Source of the DNA: a virus
Virus record (IMG/VR): IMGVR_UViG_3300012000_000156
Location: 1-20,244 of that record
DNA length: 20,244 bases
Strand: one strand, 5' to 3'
Shown: positions 5,263 to 11,398 of the stretch, piece by piece
Layout of the letters: every line of letters starts with the position of its first letter
How positions within the stretch are numbered: the stretch's first letter is position 1
Notes under the pieces: generated by a model
What the model was told of the DNA's origin: nothing
The model's database searches: none
Seen by the model: the letters and a program-made list of their open reading frames with translations, nothing else
Position numbers and translations under genes: made by a program

Positions 5263-5285
5263 AAAAAGACCCCCTTGCGGGGGTC
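5263..5285 (-). terminator. Terminator with GCAA tetraloop (DUF3846-like gene)
   Basis: GACCCCC 5268-5274 pairs with GGGGGTC 5279-5285 around GCAA (- strand), followed by TTTTTGT. Confidence 0.9.
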
Positions 5286-5306
5286 AATTTGTCAGGGGTT
5301 TGAGGC

Positions 5307-5645
5307 TTAGACGCCTACGGCTTCCCGTAGTTTCTTTGCCTCTTCGTCAGATAGCCCCAGCGTTTCGCCTTCATCGCCTGTGCCACCTGTGAAGATTGCG
5401 TTTCCGACAATAATGTCTGTACCTACCCCGAATACCGCTTCCCAGATACGGGTAGCGATTGGGTTGATTGGCAAGCCGTCTAACTTGCCTTCTTCATTTA
5501 CCCAGAGGGTAAGGTTCTCGGATAGGTCTATGGCTTGTACCCAGCCACCTACCCCAGCCTGTAATACATCTAGTTGCCCTTCGCCATTTTCATTGAGTGC
5601 TAACTCATTGAGTATGCCGTCAGTCGTTAGTTGTAGTGCGAGCAT
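5307..5645 (-). CDS. DUF3846-like protein (112 aa)
   Basis: ATG at 5645 with AAAGGAAAG about 5 bases upstream; stop at 5307. Residues 31-88 match the DUF3846 signature as I remember it: GVGGWVQAIDLSENLTLWVN, then EEGKLDGLPINPIATRIW and TDIIVGNAIFTGGTGDEGET. The family is common in actinophages, plasmids and some ardA-neighbouring regions. Its biochemical role is unknown. The gene has a near-perfect promoter with an inverted-repeat operator. It follows the 5997 gene on the same strand, with no terminator between, so it can also be reached by read-through. Confidence 0.85.
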   Translation of the reverse strand: MLALQLTTDGILNELALNENGEGQLDVLQAGVGGWVQAIDLSENLTLWVNEEGKLDGLPINPIATRIWEAVFGVGTDIIVGNAIFTGGTGDEGETLGLSDEEAKKLREAVGV

Positions 5646-5674
5646 TTCTTTCCTTTCTCTTTGTCGTTACTTTA

Positions 5675-5706
5675 GTAATCATACATAATGATTACCTATT
5701 TGTCAA
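5675..5706 (-). promoter_or_regulatory. Consensus promoter with inverted-repeat operator
   Basis: TTGACA (5701-5706), 17-bp spacer, TATGAT (5678-5683) on the - strand. GTAATCAT-N5-ATGATTAC (5675-5695) is a perfect 8-bp inverted repeat covering the -10. A repressor dimer bound there would block initiation. Confidence 0.8.
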
Positions 5707-5709
5707 GTC

Positions 5710-5997
5710 TTAGCGTAGTGCCTCTTTGACTAGTGTTACGGCTTCGCTATCTAGCCCGCCGATGTTGTATTGGAATACTTCAGTAAGTGCGGGACGCCCT
5801 GCCTCATACCGCTTCCAGTCATAGATAGTAGCGACTGTTCCATTGTCAAAAAGAATAGACCAGTTCACTGTTACTTTGTCACCTTCAGGATAGTAGTCAG
5901 GTTCTCCGAATACTTCAATAAGTCTCGCCAGAGTTGTTGTTACATAACCCTTCAGAGAGGTTCCATACTGTACTTCTCTATCTAGTGTGAAAGACAT
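5710..5997 (-). CDS. Conserved phage protein of unknown function (95 aa)
   Basis: ATG at 5997 with AAAGGGA about 8 bases upstream; stop TAA at 5710-5712. The sequence has a pattern I recall from hypothetical proteins of actinophages and other phages: LARLIEVFGEPDYYPEGDKV, then TVNWSILFDNGTVATIYDWK and YNIGGLDSEAVTLVKEAL. It looks like a compact alpha/beta domain with a conserved DGT/NGT...IYDW core. No catalytic motif, membrane segment or cysteine pair. It is the first gene leftward of the divergent non-coding region and has its own consensus promoter. Confidence 0.75.
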   Translation of the reverse strand: MSFTLDREVQYGTSLKGYVTTTLARLIEVFGEPDYYPEGDKVTVNWSILFDNGTVATIYDWKRYEAGRPALTEVFQYNIGGLDSEAVTLVKEALR

Positions 5998-6026
5998 AAT
6001 TTTTCCCTTTCTTTGTAGTTAGTAAT

Positions 6027-6055
6027 AATCTATCACTTGTCCTAAGTATTGTCAA
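6027..6055 (-). promoter_or_regulatory. Consensus sigma70-type promoter of the 95-aa gene
   Basis: TTGACA (6050-6055), 17-bp spacer, TAGATT (6027-6032) on the - strand. The leader ACAAAGAAAGGG resembles that of the DUF3846-like gene (ACAAAGAGAAAGG). Confidence 0.8.
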
Positions 6056-6059
6056 GTAA

Positions 6060-6300
6060 TCTAGCAGATAACCCTAGCCTTGTCAGAGTTGGAAAGTTGT
6101 TTGTAGTTACCTACCCCAGACCTAGCCACTAAATCACCAGAGACATAAACACATCTAACTCTCAGGAAACTATCAGACTTCATAATACATAACTACACTT
6201 CAAGAAACCAGACACATCTAGCCCCAGAAAGACCTAGAAAGTTGTTTGTAATTGTTGCTCCCAAAGGCGTAGATTTTTACTTTTTGCTAAGAGGCAAGGC
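6060..6300. repeat. Non-coding divergent region with short direct repeats and CTAG clusters
   Basis: No ORF with a ribosome-binding site is present. GAAAGTTGTTTGTAGTT (6092-6108) recurs with one change at 6237-6253. ACACATCTA occurs at 6149-6157 and 6212-6220. CCCCAGACCTAG (6114-6125) recurs as CCCCAGAAAGACCTAG (6222-6237). CTAG occurs five times in about 180 bp. One AAAAAGTAAAAA motif lies on the - strand at 6274-6285. It could be a regulator array, replication-related region or decayed genes. Confidence 0.5.
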
Positions 6301-6317
6301 ACATTGACTTTTTTAGA

Positions 6318-6352
6318 AAATAATTTTTGCAAACAAAAATAAAAAATTATTT
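6318..6352. repeat. AT-rich perfect inverted repeat
   Basis: AAATAATTTTT (6318-6328) and AAAAATTATTT (6342-6352), 11-bp arms, 13-base A-rich loop. It could be a weak bidirectional terminator or an easily melted DNA element. Confidence 0.6.
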
Positions 6353-6371
6353 CTTAAATTAACTTCCGGAA

Positions 6372-6432
6372 ACGATTTAGAAAGTCGCGCCGAACAAGCG
6401 GGGCCTTCTCGCAGGCCAAAAGCAGAAATCGT
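6372..6432 (+). ncRNA. Candidate structured RNA upstream of the structural operon
   Basis: ACGATTT (6372-6378) pairs with ACGATTT's complement AAATCGT (6426-6432) to close a 61-base element. Inside are GGCCT/AGGCC (6402-6406 with 6413-6417) and a possible CGC/GCG helix. It is more GC-rich than its flanks. It lacks tRNA T-arm signatures. It could be a leader of the operon starting at 6523 or a small RNA. Confidence 0.25.
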
Positions 6433-6522
6433 AAATGTTCATATATTTTGATGTATCGTCCAAGTCTTCTAGAGCCGTAGATAATGTATACTTCTAGCAA
6501 CCAAACTTAGAGGAGTAATTGG

Positions 6523-7632
6523 GTGGCACAACAGTTTGAGGGTTATTTTCCGCCACACCCTTTACAGCCAACTGAATACGGCATTCTGAGCGTTGCTCGT
6601 CTTACAGAACTTGTAGATAGAGAAAAGACTCTAGACAAAGAAGAACGCTGGGTTCGTGGGTATGACCACATCTTTGAGACAAACCCAACTATCAGACTTT
6701 TACAAGATAACGGTTCTGTTGCTCACGTTATCAATGACGCTACAGGCAGTAAGCGTTACATCACTGTAAAGCCATTCTTCCTTGAGGTTGAAGACTTTGC
6801 TACAGCCACAAATATGCTTCCTGAGAAGCGTCAAGAAAAGATTGTTCGTCAACTTGAAGCAGGAACTCAGAAATCTATTGAGCACGAGTTTATGAAAGGT
6901 TACGCTGCACGAGCAAACGGCAACGATAATCAATATCTCACAAAGGCATCTACTCTCAATATTGTTGATTACGGACGTCTAGTTCAGATGCAAGAAGGTC
7001 TAGGCTTCCTTGAGTATGCCATTGCTCAATCTCCGATTGGTGAGCAGGGCGTTATTCATATGACCCGTGATATGGCAGCCCTTCTAGGTAGCCAGTGGAT
7101 TCTTGAACGCCCCGATGAGACGGGAAGAAAGCACCTTGAGACAACCAACGGAACTCCTATTGCTATTGGTTCAGGGTATGACGGCTCAGGCCCACAAGTA
7201 GATATTCAAACTATTGCTGTGTCTAGCGGAAATGTTTGTACAGTAACTGTAACAACAAGTCACGGACTTGCTGTAGACGATATGGTCACTATTCAGTATG
7301 AAACAAATGGTTCTCTTAATAATACTTTCAAAGTAACTGGTACACCTAACGCAACTACCTTTACTTTCTCCACAGTTGGTGTTTCATCTTTTGCAGAGCG
7401 CACAAGTCCTGGCATTGCTTTCTTCTCCGAAGACCAAGACCACAAGTGGATGTACGCTACTGGATTAGTAGATGTCAACCTTGGCGCTATCCAAGTTGTC
7501 AATGAGAAGCGAGCAGATGGATACGATGTCCACGGCAATAAAAACGACATTATCCTCAAGGCAATTCGTCCTGCTGCCGTTCATCACGAACCTTCCGTTC
7601 ATTACGGAGTAAAGGTCCAGGTCCACCAGTAA
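6523..7632 (+). CDS. Capsid-associated virion structural protein (369 aa)
   Basis: GTG start at 6523 with AGGAG at 6511-6515. The opening YFPPHPLQPTEYGILSVARL (residues 8-27), the middle (residues about 110-130, EAGTQKSIEHEFMKGYAA), the stretch GVIHMTRDMAALLGS (176-190) and the LETTNGTPIAIGSGYDGSGP block (205-224) match a family I recall from actinophages, usually encoded beside capsid genes. Residues about 227-297 are an inserted beta domain (TVTVTTSHGLAVDDMVTI... NTFKVTGTPNATTFTF) of a type common in phage fibres and decoration proteins. It may be a minor capsid or head-decoration protein, or a divergent major capsid protein. It opens the + strand structural block. No clear -35 is seen upstream, which fits a phage-specific late promoter. 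Confidence 0.7.
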   Translation: MAQQFEGYFPPHPLQPTEYGILSVARLTELVDREKTLDKEERWVRGYDHIFETNPTIRLLQDNGSVAHVINDATGSKRYITVKPFFLEVEDFATATNMLPEKRQEKIVRQLEAGTQKSIEHEFMKGYAARANGNDNQYLTKASTLNIVDYGRLVQMQEGLGFLEYAIAQSPIGEQGVIHMTRDMAALLGSQWILERPDETGRKHLETTNGTPIAIGSGYDGSGPQVDIQTIAVSSGNVCTVTVTTSHGLAVDDMVTIQYETNGSLNNTFKVTGTPNATTFTFSTVGVSSFAERTSPGIAFFSEDQDHKWMYATGLVDVNLGAIQVVNEKRADGYDVHGNKNDIILKAIRPAAVHHEPSVHYGVKVQVHQ

Positions 7633-7636
7633 CTCC

Positions 7637-7670
7637 TGTACGCATCTAAAAAATGCTGTACAATAAGGTA
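7637..7670 (+). promoter_or_regulatory. Inverted repeat overlapping a -10-like element
   Basis: TGTACGCAT and ATGC-T-GTACA (7637-7645 and 7653-7662) form an imperfect inverted repeat. TACAAT (7659-7664) overlaps the right arm and would place initiation near 7671, the A of the next start codon, giving a leaderless mRNA. No good -35 is present. Confidence 0.35.
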
Positions 7671-8171
7671 ATGAAAAAGAAAGTAAGACTCCCAGACGAC
7701 GAGGTTACTTTCCTATCCGCATTAGATAAAGCCCAAGTACCAGCACGTCTTCGTGCGCTATGGGAAGCGGGCTGGTCTCTCAAGATTATTGCTGATTCTC
7801 TCAAACCAGCACGACCAAAATCTACAGTTCACTTTTGGATACTCAATGCTTCTTCAGAGCCACAGCGCAGACCAATACCAACACCTCCGCCAAAGTCTTT
7901 GACAGTATCAGCACCTATCAAACACTCTCCTAAGATTCGCTCTATCTCTCCAGGAGTTCCAGAGCATCTCAAACCACGCATCAAAGAACTCTCGCTTCTT
8001 TCACGACGCTATCGTGCCAAGAGCGACCCTAACAGCGACCTAGCAGTTGCCAACAGGGAACTTACAGCACTTGCCTTGAGCCTCTACAACCGAGGAGTAC
8101 CAGCAGCGGAGATTGCCAAGGTTGCGGGCGTTACCTATAGGGCTATGGCTAGGAGAATTGCTAATGGCTAG
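7671..8171 (+). CDS. Second two-HTH DNA-binding protein (166 aa), paralog of the 2985-3644 gene
   Basis: I prefer ATG 7671 (MKKKVRLPDDE) to the in-frame ATG at 7653. Neither has a well-spaced ribosome-binding site, but 7671 is where a leaderless transcript would begin. The first HTH-like segment is LRALWEAGWSLKIIADSL (residues about 27-44). The second is LYNRGVPAAEIAKVAGVT (about 138-156). A PEHLKPRIKELSLLSRRYRA helix lies between, after a Pro-rich basic linker. The same order, GW...K.IA..L, PE.L...R.KEL and GV....I.K..GVT, occurs in the - strand HTH gene. Its position between structural genes allows a role as late regulator or small terminase-like DNA-recognition subunit, but no terminase gene adjoins it. 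Confidence 0.7.
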   Translation: MKKKVRLPDDEVTFLSALDKAQVPARLRALWEAGWSLKIIADSLKPARPKSTVHFWILNASSEPQRRPIPTPPPKSLTVSAPIKHSPKIRSISPGVPEHLKPRIKELSLLSRRYRAKSDPNSDLAVANRELTALALSLYNRGVPAAEIAKVAGVTYRAMARRIANG

Positions 8172-8508
8172 AACCTATAAGACAGCATCAGGGACTTATT
8201 CCGAAGACCAACTTGTGATTGCCGTTTGGGTCAACCCAAAGCGAGCCAATAAACGCTCTCAGGCTCGCCCACTTGAAACTCTTATTTCAGAGAAGTCCAA
8301 TATGCCCTTAGCCTTTCCGCTTGAGACGCTTCAGATGATTGACTCTTGGATGTATTGCCCAGTAGCGAAAACTTCAGAAGATATAGATGAATGGCTCGTT
8401 GTTGGAAAAGCCAGCAGAGAAAAGCCGTTGCTAGTCTCTCTTACACTAGCCAAAACCTTTCTTGGCTGGGATACTTTCTATGTACCTCTAGAGTATACGG
8501 AGAAGTAG
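8164..8508 (+). CDS. Unknown small protein (114 aa)
   Basis: Start chosen at ATG 8164 (MARTYKTASGTYS), which overlaps the upstream stop (ATGGCTAG) and has AGGAG at 8150-8154; the frame is open further upstream but that part overlaps the HTH gene. The fold looks alpha/beta with no recognisable motif. Two features are a PLETLISEKSNMPLAFPLETL region with an internal PLETL repeat and a C-terminal LGWDTFYVPLEYTEK. The stop overlaps the GTG of the next gene by one base. It is part of the chain of coupled genes leading to the portal. Function unknown. Confidence 0.7.
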   Translation: MARTYKTASGTYSEDQLVIAVWVNPKRANKRSQARPLETLISEKSNMPLAFPLETLQMIDSWMYCPVAKTSEDIDEWLVVGKASREKPLLVSLTLAKTFLGWDTFYVPLEYTEK

Positions 8509-8855
8509 TGAAAAAACTGGCTGATGTTTTCCCAGCAGTAGTAGCAATAGCCCCACCTGACTCTTTGGAGTCCATCGAGGAGTTCACCCCTAGAGGTTTC
8601 TCTCCTCAAGGAACTCGCAGAGTAGACCGCTCAAGGATTGTCATTATTGCCGATTTACTTATTATTGCCGTTGACTCAGAGTCTGGTCCTAAAACAGTTT
8701 TCAATGAAAGATGCGTCTTCTATAGCAAGGGCGATGACAAGGTTCATAGAGCAATTACAGAGACAGGAAAAATCCTATCGTTTCGTAAGGAAGATAATTG
8801 CGGCTGTGGGTCTAGGCTGGGTGCGTGGAATCCAATAAAGGAGATAAATGCTTGA
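8508..8855 (+). CDS. Unknown small protein with C-terminal CGCG motif (115 aa)
   Basis: I choose GTG 8508, which overlaps the TAG of the preceding gene; a longer frame from 8391 would overlap that gene by over 100 bases. The body contains a hydrophobic stretch RSRIVIIADLLIIAVDS (residues about 42-58) that could be a buried strand-helix rather than a membrane span. It ends with NCGCGSRLGAWNPIKEINA, a Cys-Gly-Cys-Gly-Ser-Arg motif I recall from actinophage proteins encoded just before DUF1360-like genes. It overlaps the next start by 8 bases (8848-8855). The cysteines could bind metal. Function unknown. Confidence 0.65.
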   Translation: MKKLADVFPAVVAIAPPDSLESIEEFTPRGFSPQGTRRVDRSRIVIIADLLIIAVDSESGPKTVFNERCVFYSKGDDKVHRAITETGKILSFRKEDNCGCGSRLGAWNPIKEINA

Positions 8856-9132
8856 GTTAGTTTTAGGCGGTTTGGCTACCTATCGCCTCACAAGACTTGT
8901 CACAAAAGATGAAATATTTTCCCGTCCACGAAACTGGATATGGAAGAAGTTCCCGCCAGAGAAGAATTGGTTTGGATACTTGTTTACTTGTACTTGGTGT
9001 ACAAGCATTTGGATAGCATTACTTCTTGTATTATCTAGTATCATTATTCCCGTAGTAACTTTGGGGATAGAAACCGTATTAGCGTTTTCTGCCTTAGCAG
9101 GACTGTTGACCGCGTATGAGGAAAAGCAATGA
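8848..9132 (+). CDS. DUF1360-like membrane protein (94 aa)
   Basis: ATG 8848 with AAAGGAG at about 8838-8844. LGGLATYRLTRLVTKDEIFS at the N terminus, FTCTWCTSIWIALLL in the middle (residues about 47-61, with the CxWC signature) and a second hydrophobic helix near the C terminus match the DUF1360 family, which includes YjcA-type sporulation proteins and many actinophage proteins. Two or three membrane segments are likely. Its role in phages is unknown; location next to portal genes is recurrent in actinophages as I recall. It is coupled to the upstream gene by overlap. Confidence 0.82.
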   Translation: MLELVLGGLATYRLTRLVTKDEIFSRPRNWIWKKFPPEKNWFGYLFTCTWCTSIWIALLLVLSSIIIPVVTLGIETVLAFSALAGLLTAYEEKQ

Positions 9133-9167
9133 CCCTCATATTCCGTAACATAGACGAGGAGTTATAA

Positions 9168-10922
9168 GTGGGCGTATTTAGCCGTGGTGATGAACCAGTA
9201 GAGTCAACACCTTCTCCCGTCGCAAAGAAGTCAACACCTCGTCGTAAGCGCCAAACAAATCGTTCTCGTCAAGTAGTTATCAATACAACTCCACCTAAAG
9301 TTTCTGGACCAGCGTCCGTATTTTTATCTTCTAGTAATCAAGCGCAGTCAGTAGCGTACTCAACACCTCGCACTTTGACAGCAGCAGCAGTCCAAGTAAA
9401 AGTAAATGACAAGGGTGAATACGAACAATTCAAAACACGTCGCTCCGCTGCATCATCTGCGTGGCAAGCAGAAGCGTGGGAGTACTACGACGCAATTGGT
9501 GAAATCAAATATGCATTCAATCTTGTTGCATCTGTTGTTTCTCGTATTCGTATCTATGCAGCAATCAATGAAAATGCAGCAGAAGCACCAATTCCAGTTC
9601 GCAACTCTTCACATCTAGACCCACGACTTGCTGCCGCAGCAGAGCGTGCACTTGCACGACTTGATTCAGCATACGGTGGACAAGCAGGTCTCCTCAAAGA
9701 TGCTGCTCTCAATCTCTCTGTTGCTGGTGAATGTTATTTAGTACAGATGCCAGAGCGTCCAGGTTCAGGCCTACCTGAGTCTTGGGATATTCGTTCTGTT
9801 GATGAAGTAACTCTTGATGCTGCTGGTGGATTCAATGTTATTGGCCGCCGTGAGCAAACTGTTGGTAATGGAAAGAATAATCCGCAGAACCGTTTAGGTC
9901 GTGGTGCATTTGTTGGTCGTATTTGGCGTTCACACCCACGCTACTCAGATGAAGCAGATTCATCACTTCGTGGTTTGCTTGATATGTGTGCAGAACTTCT
10001 TCTGCTCAACCGTACATTCCGTGCCACTGCACGCTCTCGCCTCAATGCTGGCGCACTTTATCTTCCAGATGGTTTGTCAGTTGCTGCACAAGGCGACCCA
10101 GATATGCCATACGACTCAGATAATGAGTTGAATCCAAACTTTGTTGCTGAAGAAGCAGAAGATGAATTTGAAGAGCAACTTATTGATGCGATGACAACTC
10201 CTATTCGTGATGAGGAGTCAGCATCAGCAGTTGTTCCACTTATTATTCGTGGTCCAGCAGAACTTGGCGACAAGATTAAGCAATTCAAGTTCGAGCGTTC
10301 ATTCGACCCAGCGCTTGCTGAGCGTTCTGACCGCGTACTAGAGCGTATCTTGCAGGGACTTGATGTTCCAAAGGATGTTGTTACAGGACTTGCAAATGTA
10401 AAGTACTCAAACGCTCTACAGATTGATGAAGCACTCTATAAGGCACACATCGAGCCACTTATGTTGCTCATTTCAGATGCTTTAACAGTTGTTTATCTTC
10501 GCCCATATCTTATTGCTCAGGGATTTAGCCAAACAGATGTTGAAAAGATTGTTATTTGGTATGACCCATCAGCGGTTGCAACACGCAATGACCGTGCAGC
10601 AGATGCAGATGCTGGTTTAGACCGTAACGCAATCTCTCTTGACACTTGGCGACGTGCTCACGGCTTCTCAACAGCAGATGCACCAACACCGAACGAACTT
10701 GCTATTCGCTTACTGGCAGAAAAGGGAGTTATTACTCCTGAACTAACAGAGGCAATGCTTGGAGCGATTGCTCCAGAGATGATGGAAGCAGTGAAGAATG
10801 CTCAGCAAGCAAATTCTGTTGCTCCAATTCCTCCAGCACTAGAAGAAGTATTGAAACAAGCAACACAAACACCATCTGCTGAAGCGCCACAGGCTCCAGC
10901 AACACAAGAAGGAGCACAGTAA
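9168..10922 (+). CDS. Portal protein (584 aa)
   Basis: GTG 9168 with GAGGAG 6 bases upstream. Portal proteins form the dodecameric ring at the capsid vertex through which DNA is packaged and ejected. The N terminus (1-60) is basic and disordered. From about residue 95 the portal core appears: EYYDAIGEIKYAFNLVASVV, LNLSVAGECYLV, the GRIWRSHPRYSDEADSSLRG segment, LLLLNRTFRATARSRLNAGA (helical stem) and the later RILQGLDVPKDVVTGLANVK loop with YSNALQIDEALYKAHIEPLM. The C-terminal 60 residues are Ala/Pro/Gln-rich. An acidic stretch at about 320-345 (NPNFVAEEAEDEFEEQLIDA) is consistent with actinophage portals. Length fits the family. Confidence 0.93.
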   Translation: MGVFSRGDEPVESTPSPVAKKSTPRRKRQTNRSRQVVINTTPPKVSGPASVFLSSSNQAQSVAYSTPRTLTAAAVQVKVNDKGEYEQFKTRRSAASSAWQAEAWEYYDAIGEIKYAFNLVASVVSRIRIYAAINENAAEAPIPVRNSSHLDPRLAAAAERALARLDSAYGGQAGLLKDAALNLSVAGECYLVQMPERPGSGLPESWDIRSVDEVTLDAAGGFNVIGRREQTVGNGKNNPQNRLGRGAFVGRIWRSHPRYSDEADSSLRGLLDMCAELLLLNRTFRATARSRLNAGALYLPDGLSVAAQGDPDMPYDSDNELNPNFVAEEAEDEFEEQLIDAMTTPIRDEESASAVVPLIIRGPAELGDKIKQFKFERSFDPALAERSDRVLERILQGLDVPKDVVTGLANVKYSNALQIDEALYKAHIEPLMLLISDALTVVYLRPYLIAQGFSQTDVEKIVIWYDPSAVATRNDRAADADAGLDRNAISLDTWRRAHGFSTADAPTPNELAIRLLAEKGVITPELTEAMLGAIAPEMMEAVKNAQQANSVAPIPPALEEVLKQATQTPSAEAPQAPATQEGAQ

Positions 10923-11396
10923 ATGGCAGTAGAGAATCCGCAACTTGTTGAGGCACTCACAAAGGTATTGGGTAATGAAGTTGTTATGTACTTCAAGGCT
11001 CACGGGCATCACTGGAACGTTGTAGGAAACGATTTTTCACAGTTCCACGCATTCTTTGCCGAGATTTACGAAGATGTATACGGTTCTATTGACGATACAG
11101 CAGAAGATATTCGTAAGTTAGGTGCTCCAGCGCCTTATCGCCTTGTTGAGTTTGCTCGTGCATCAGATATTCAGGATGCACAGGTTGGGCAGAACGCTAT
11201 GGCGATGTGCAAAGACCTTTACGATGCAAATGAAATTATGTTGAACTCTCTCAAGATGACTTTTGATATTGCTAATCAGAGCAACGAGCAGGGAATTGCT
11301 AATTTCATTGCTGAGCGCATTGATATGCACCAGAAGTGGCGCTGGCAACTCAATGCATTCCTTACTTCAGAAGAAAAAGCGAATTACGAGTTCTAA
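10923..11396 (+). CDS. Dps-like ferritin-family protein (157 aa)
   Basis: ATG 10923 directly abuts the portal stop; AAGGAG lies at 10909-10914 inside the portal gene. The sequence is a clear Dps: KAHGHHWNVVG (residues 25-35), FSQFHAFFAEIYEDV (38-52) and DDTAEDIRKLGAP (57-69), then IDMHQKWRWQLNAFL near the C terminus. Dps proteins form 12-mers that bind or shield DNA and oxidise iron. By spacing, ferroxidase ligands correspond to H30, H42, D57 and E61, all present. The fifth position (Asp/Glu four residues after the second His) is Ala46, with Glu47 next to it. No Lys-rich DNA-binding tail is seen. Lying between portal and giant gene, it is probably expressed late and may be packaged or protect DNA. 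Confidence 0.93.
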   Translation: MAVENPQLVEALTKVLGNEVVMYFKAHGHHWNVVGNDFSQFHAFFAEIYEDVYGSIDDTAEDIRKLGAPAPYRLVEFARASDIQDAQVGQNAMAMCKDLYDANEIMLNSLKMTFDIANQSNEQGIANFIAERIDMHQKWRWQLNAFLTSEEKANYEF

Positions 11397-11398
11397 AA

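Noticed and set aside
6304-6332. TTGACT as a -35 for the structural operon
   Set aside because: No -10 at 16-18 bp, and it is about 200 bp from the start codon.
6372-6432. Possible tRNA, because of a 7-bp closing stem
   Set aside because: Only 61 bases, no GTTCRA-type T-arm and no anticodon arm with the right spacing. Kept only as a low-confidence structured RNA.
6523-7632. Confident call as the major capsid protein
   Set aside because: The visible signatures fit a capsid-associated family but I cannot see a definite HK97 fold motif, and no scaffold or protease gene adjoins it.
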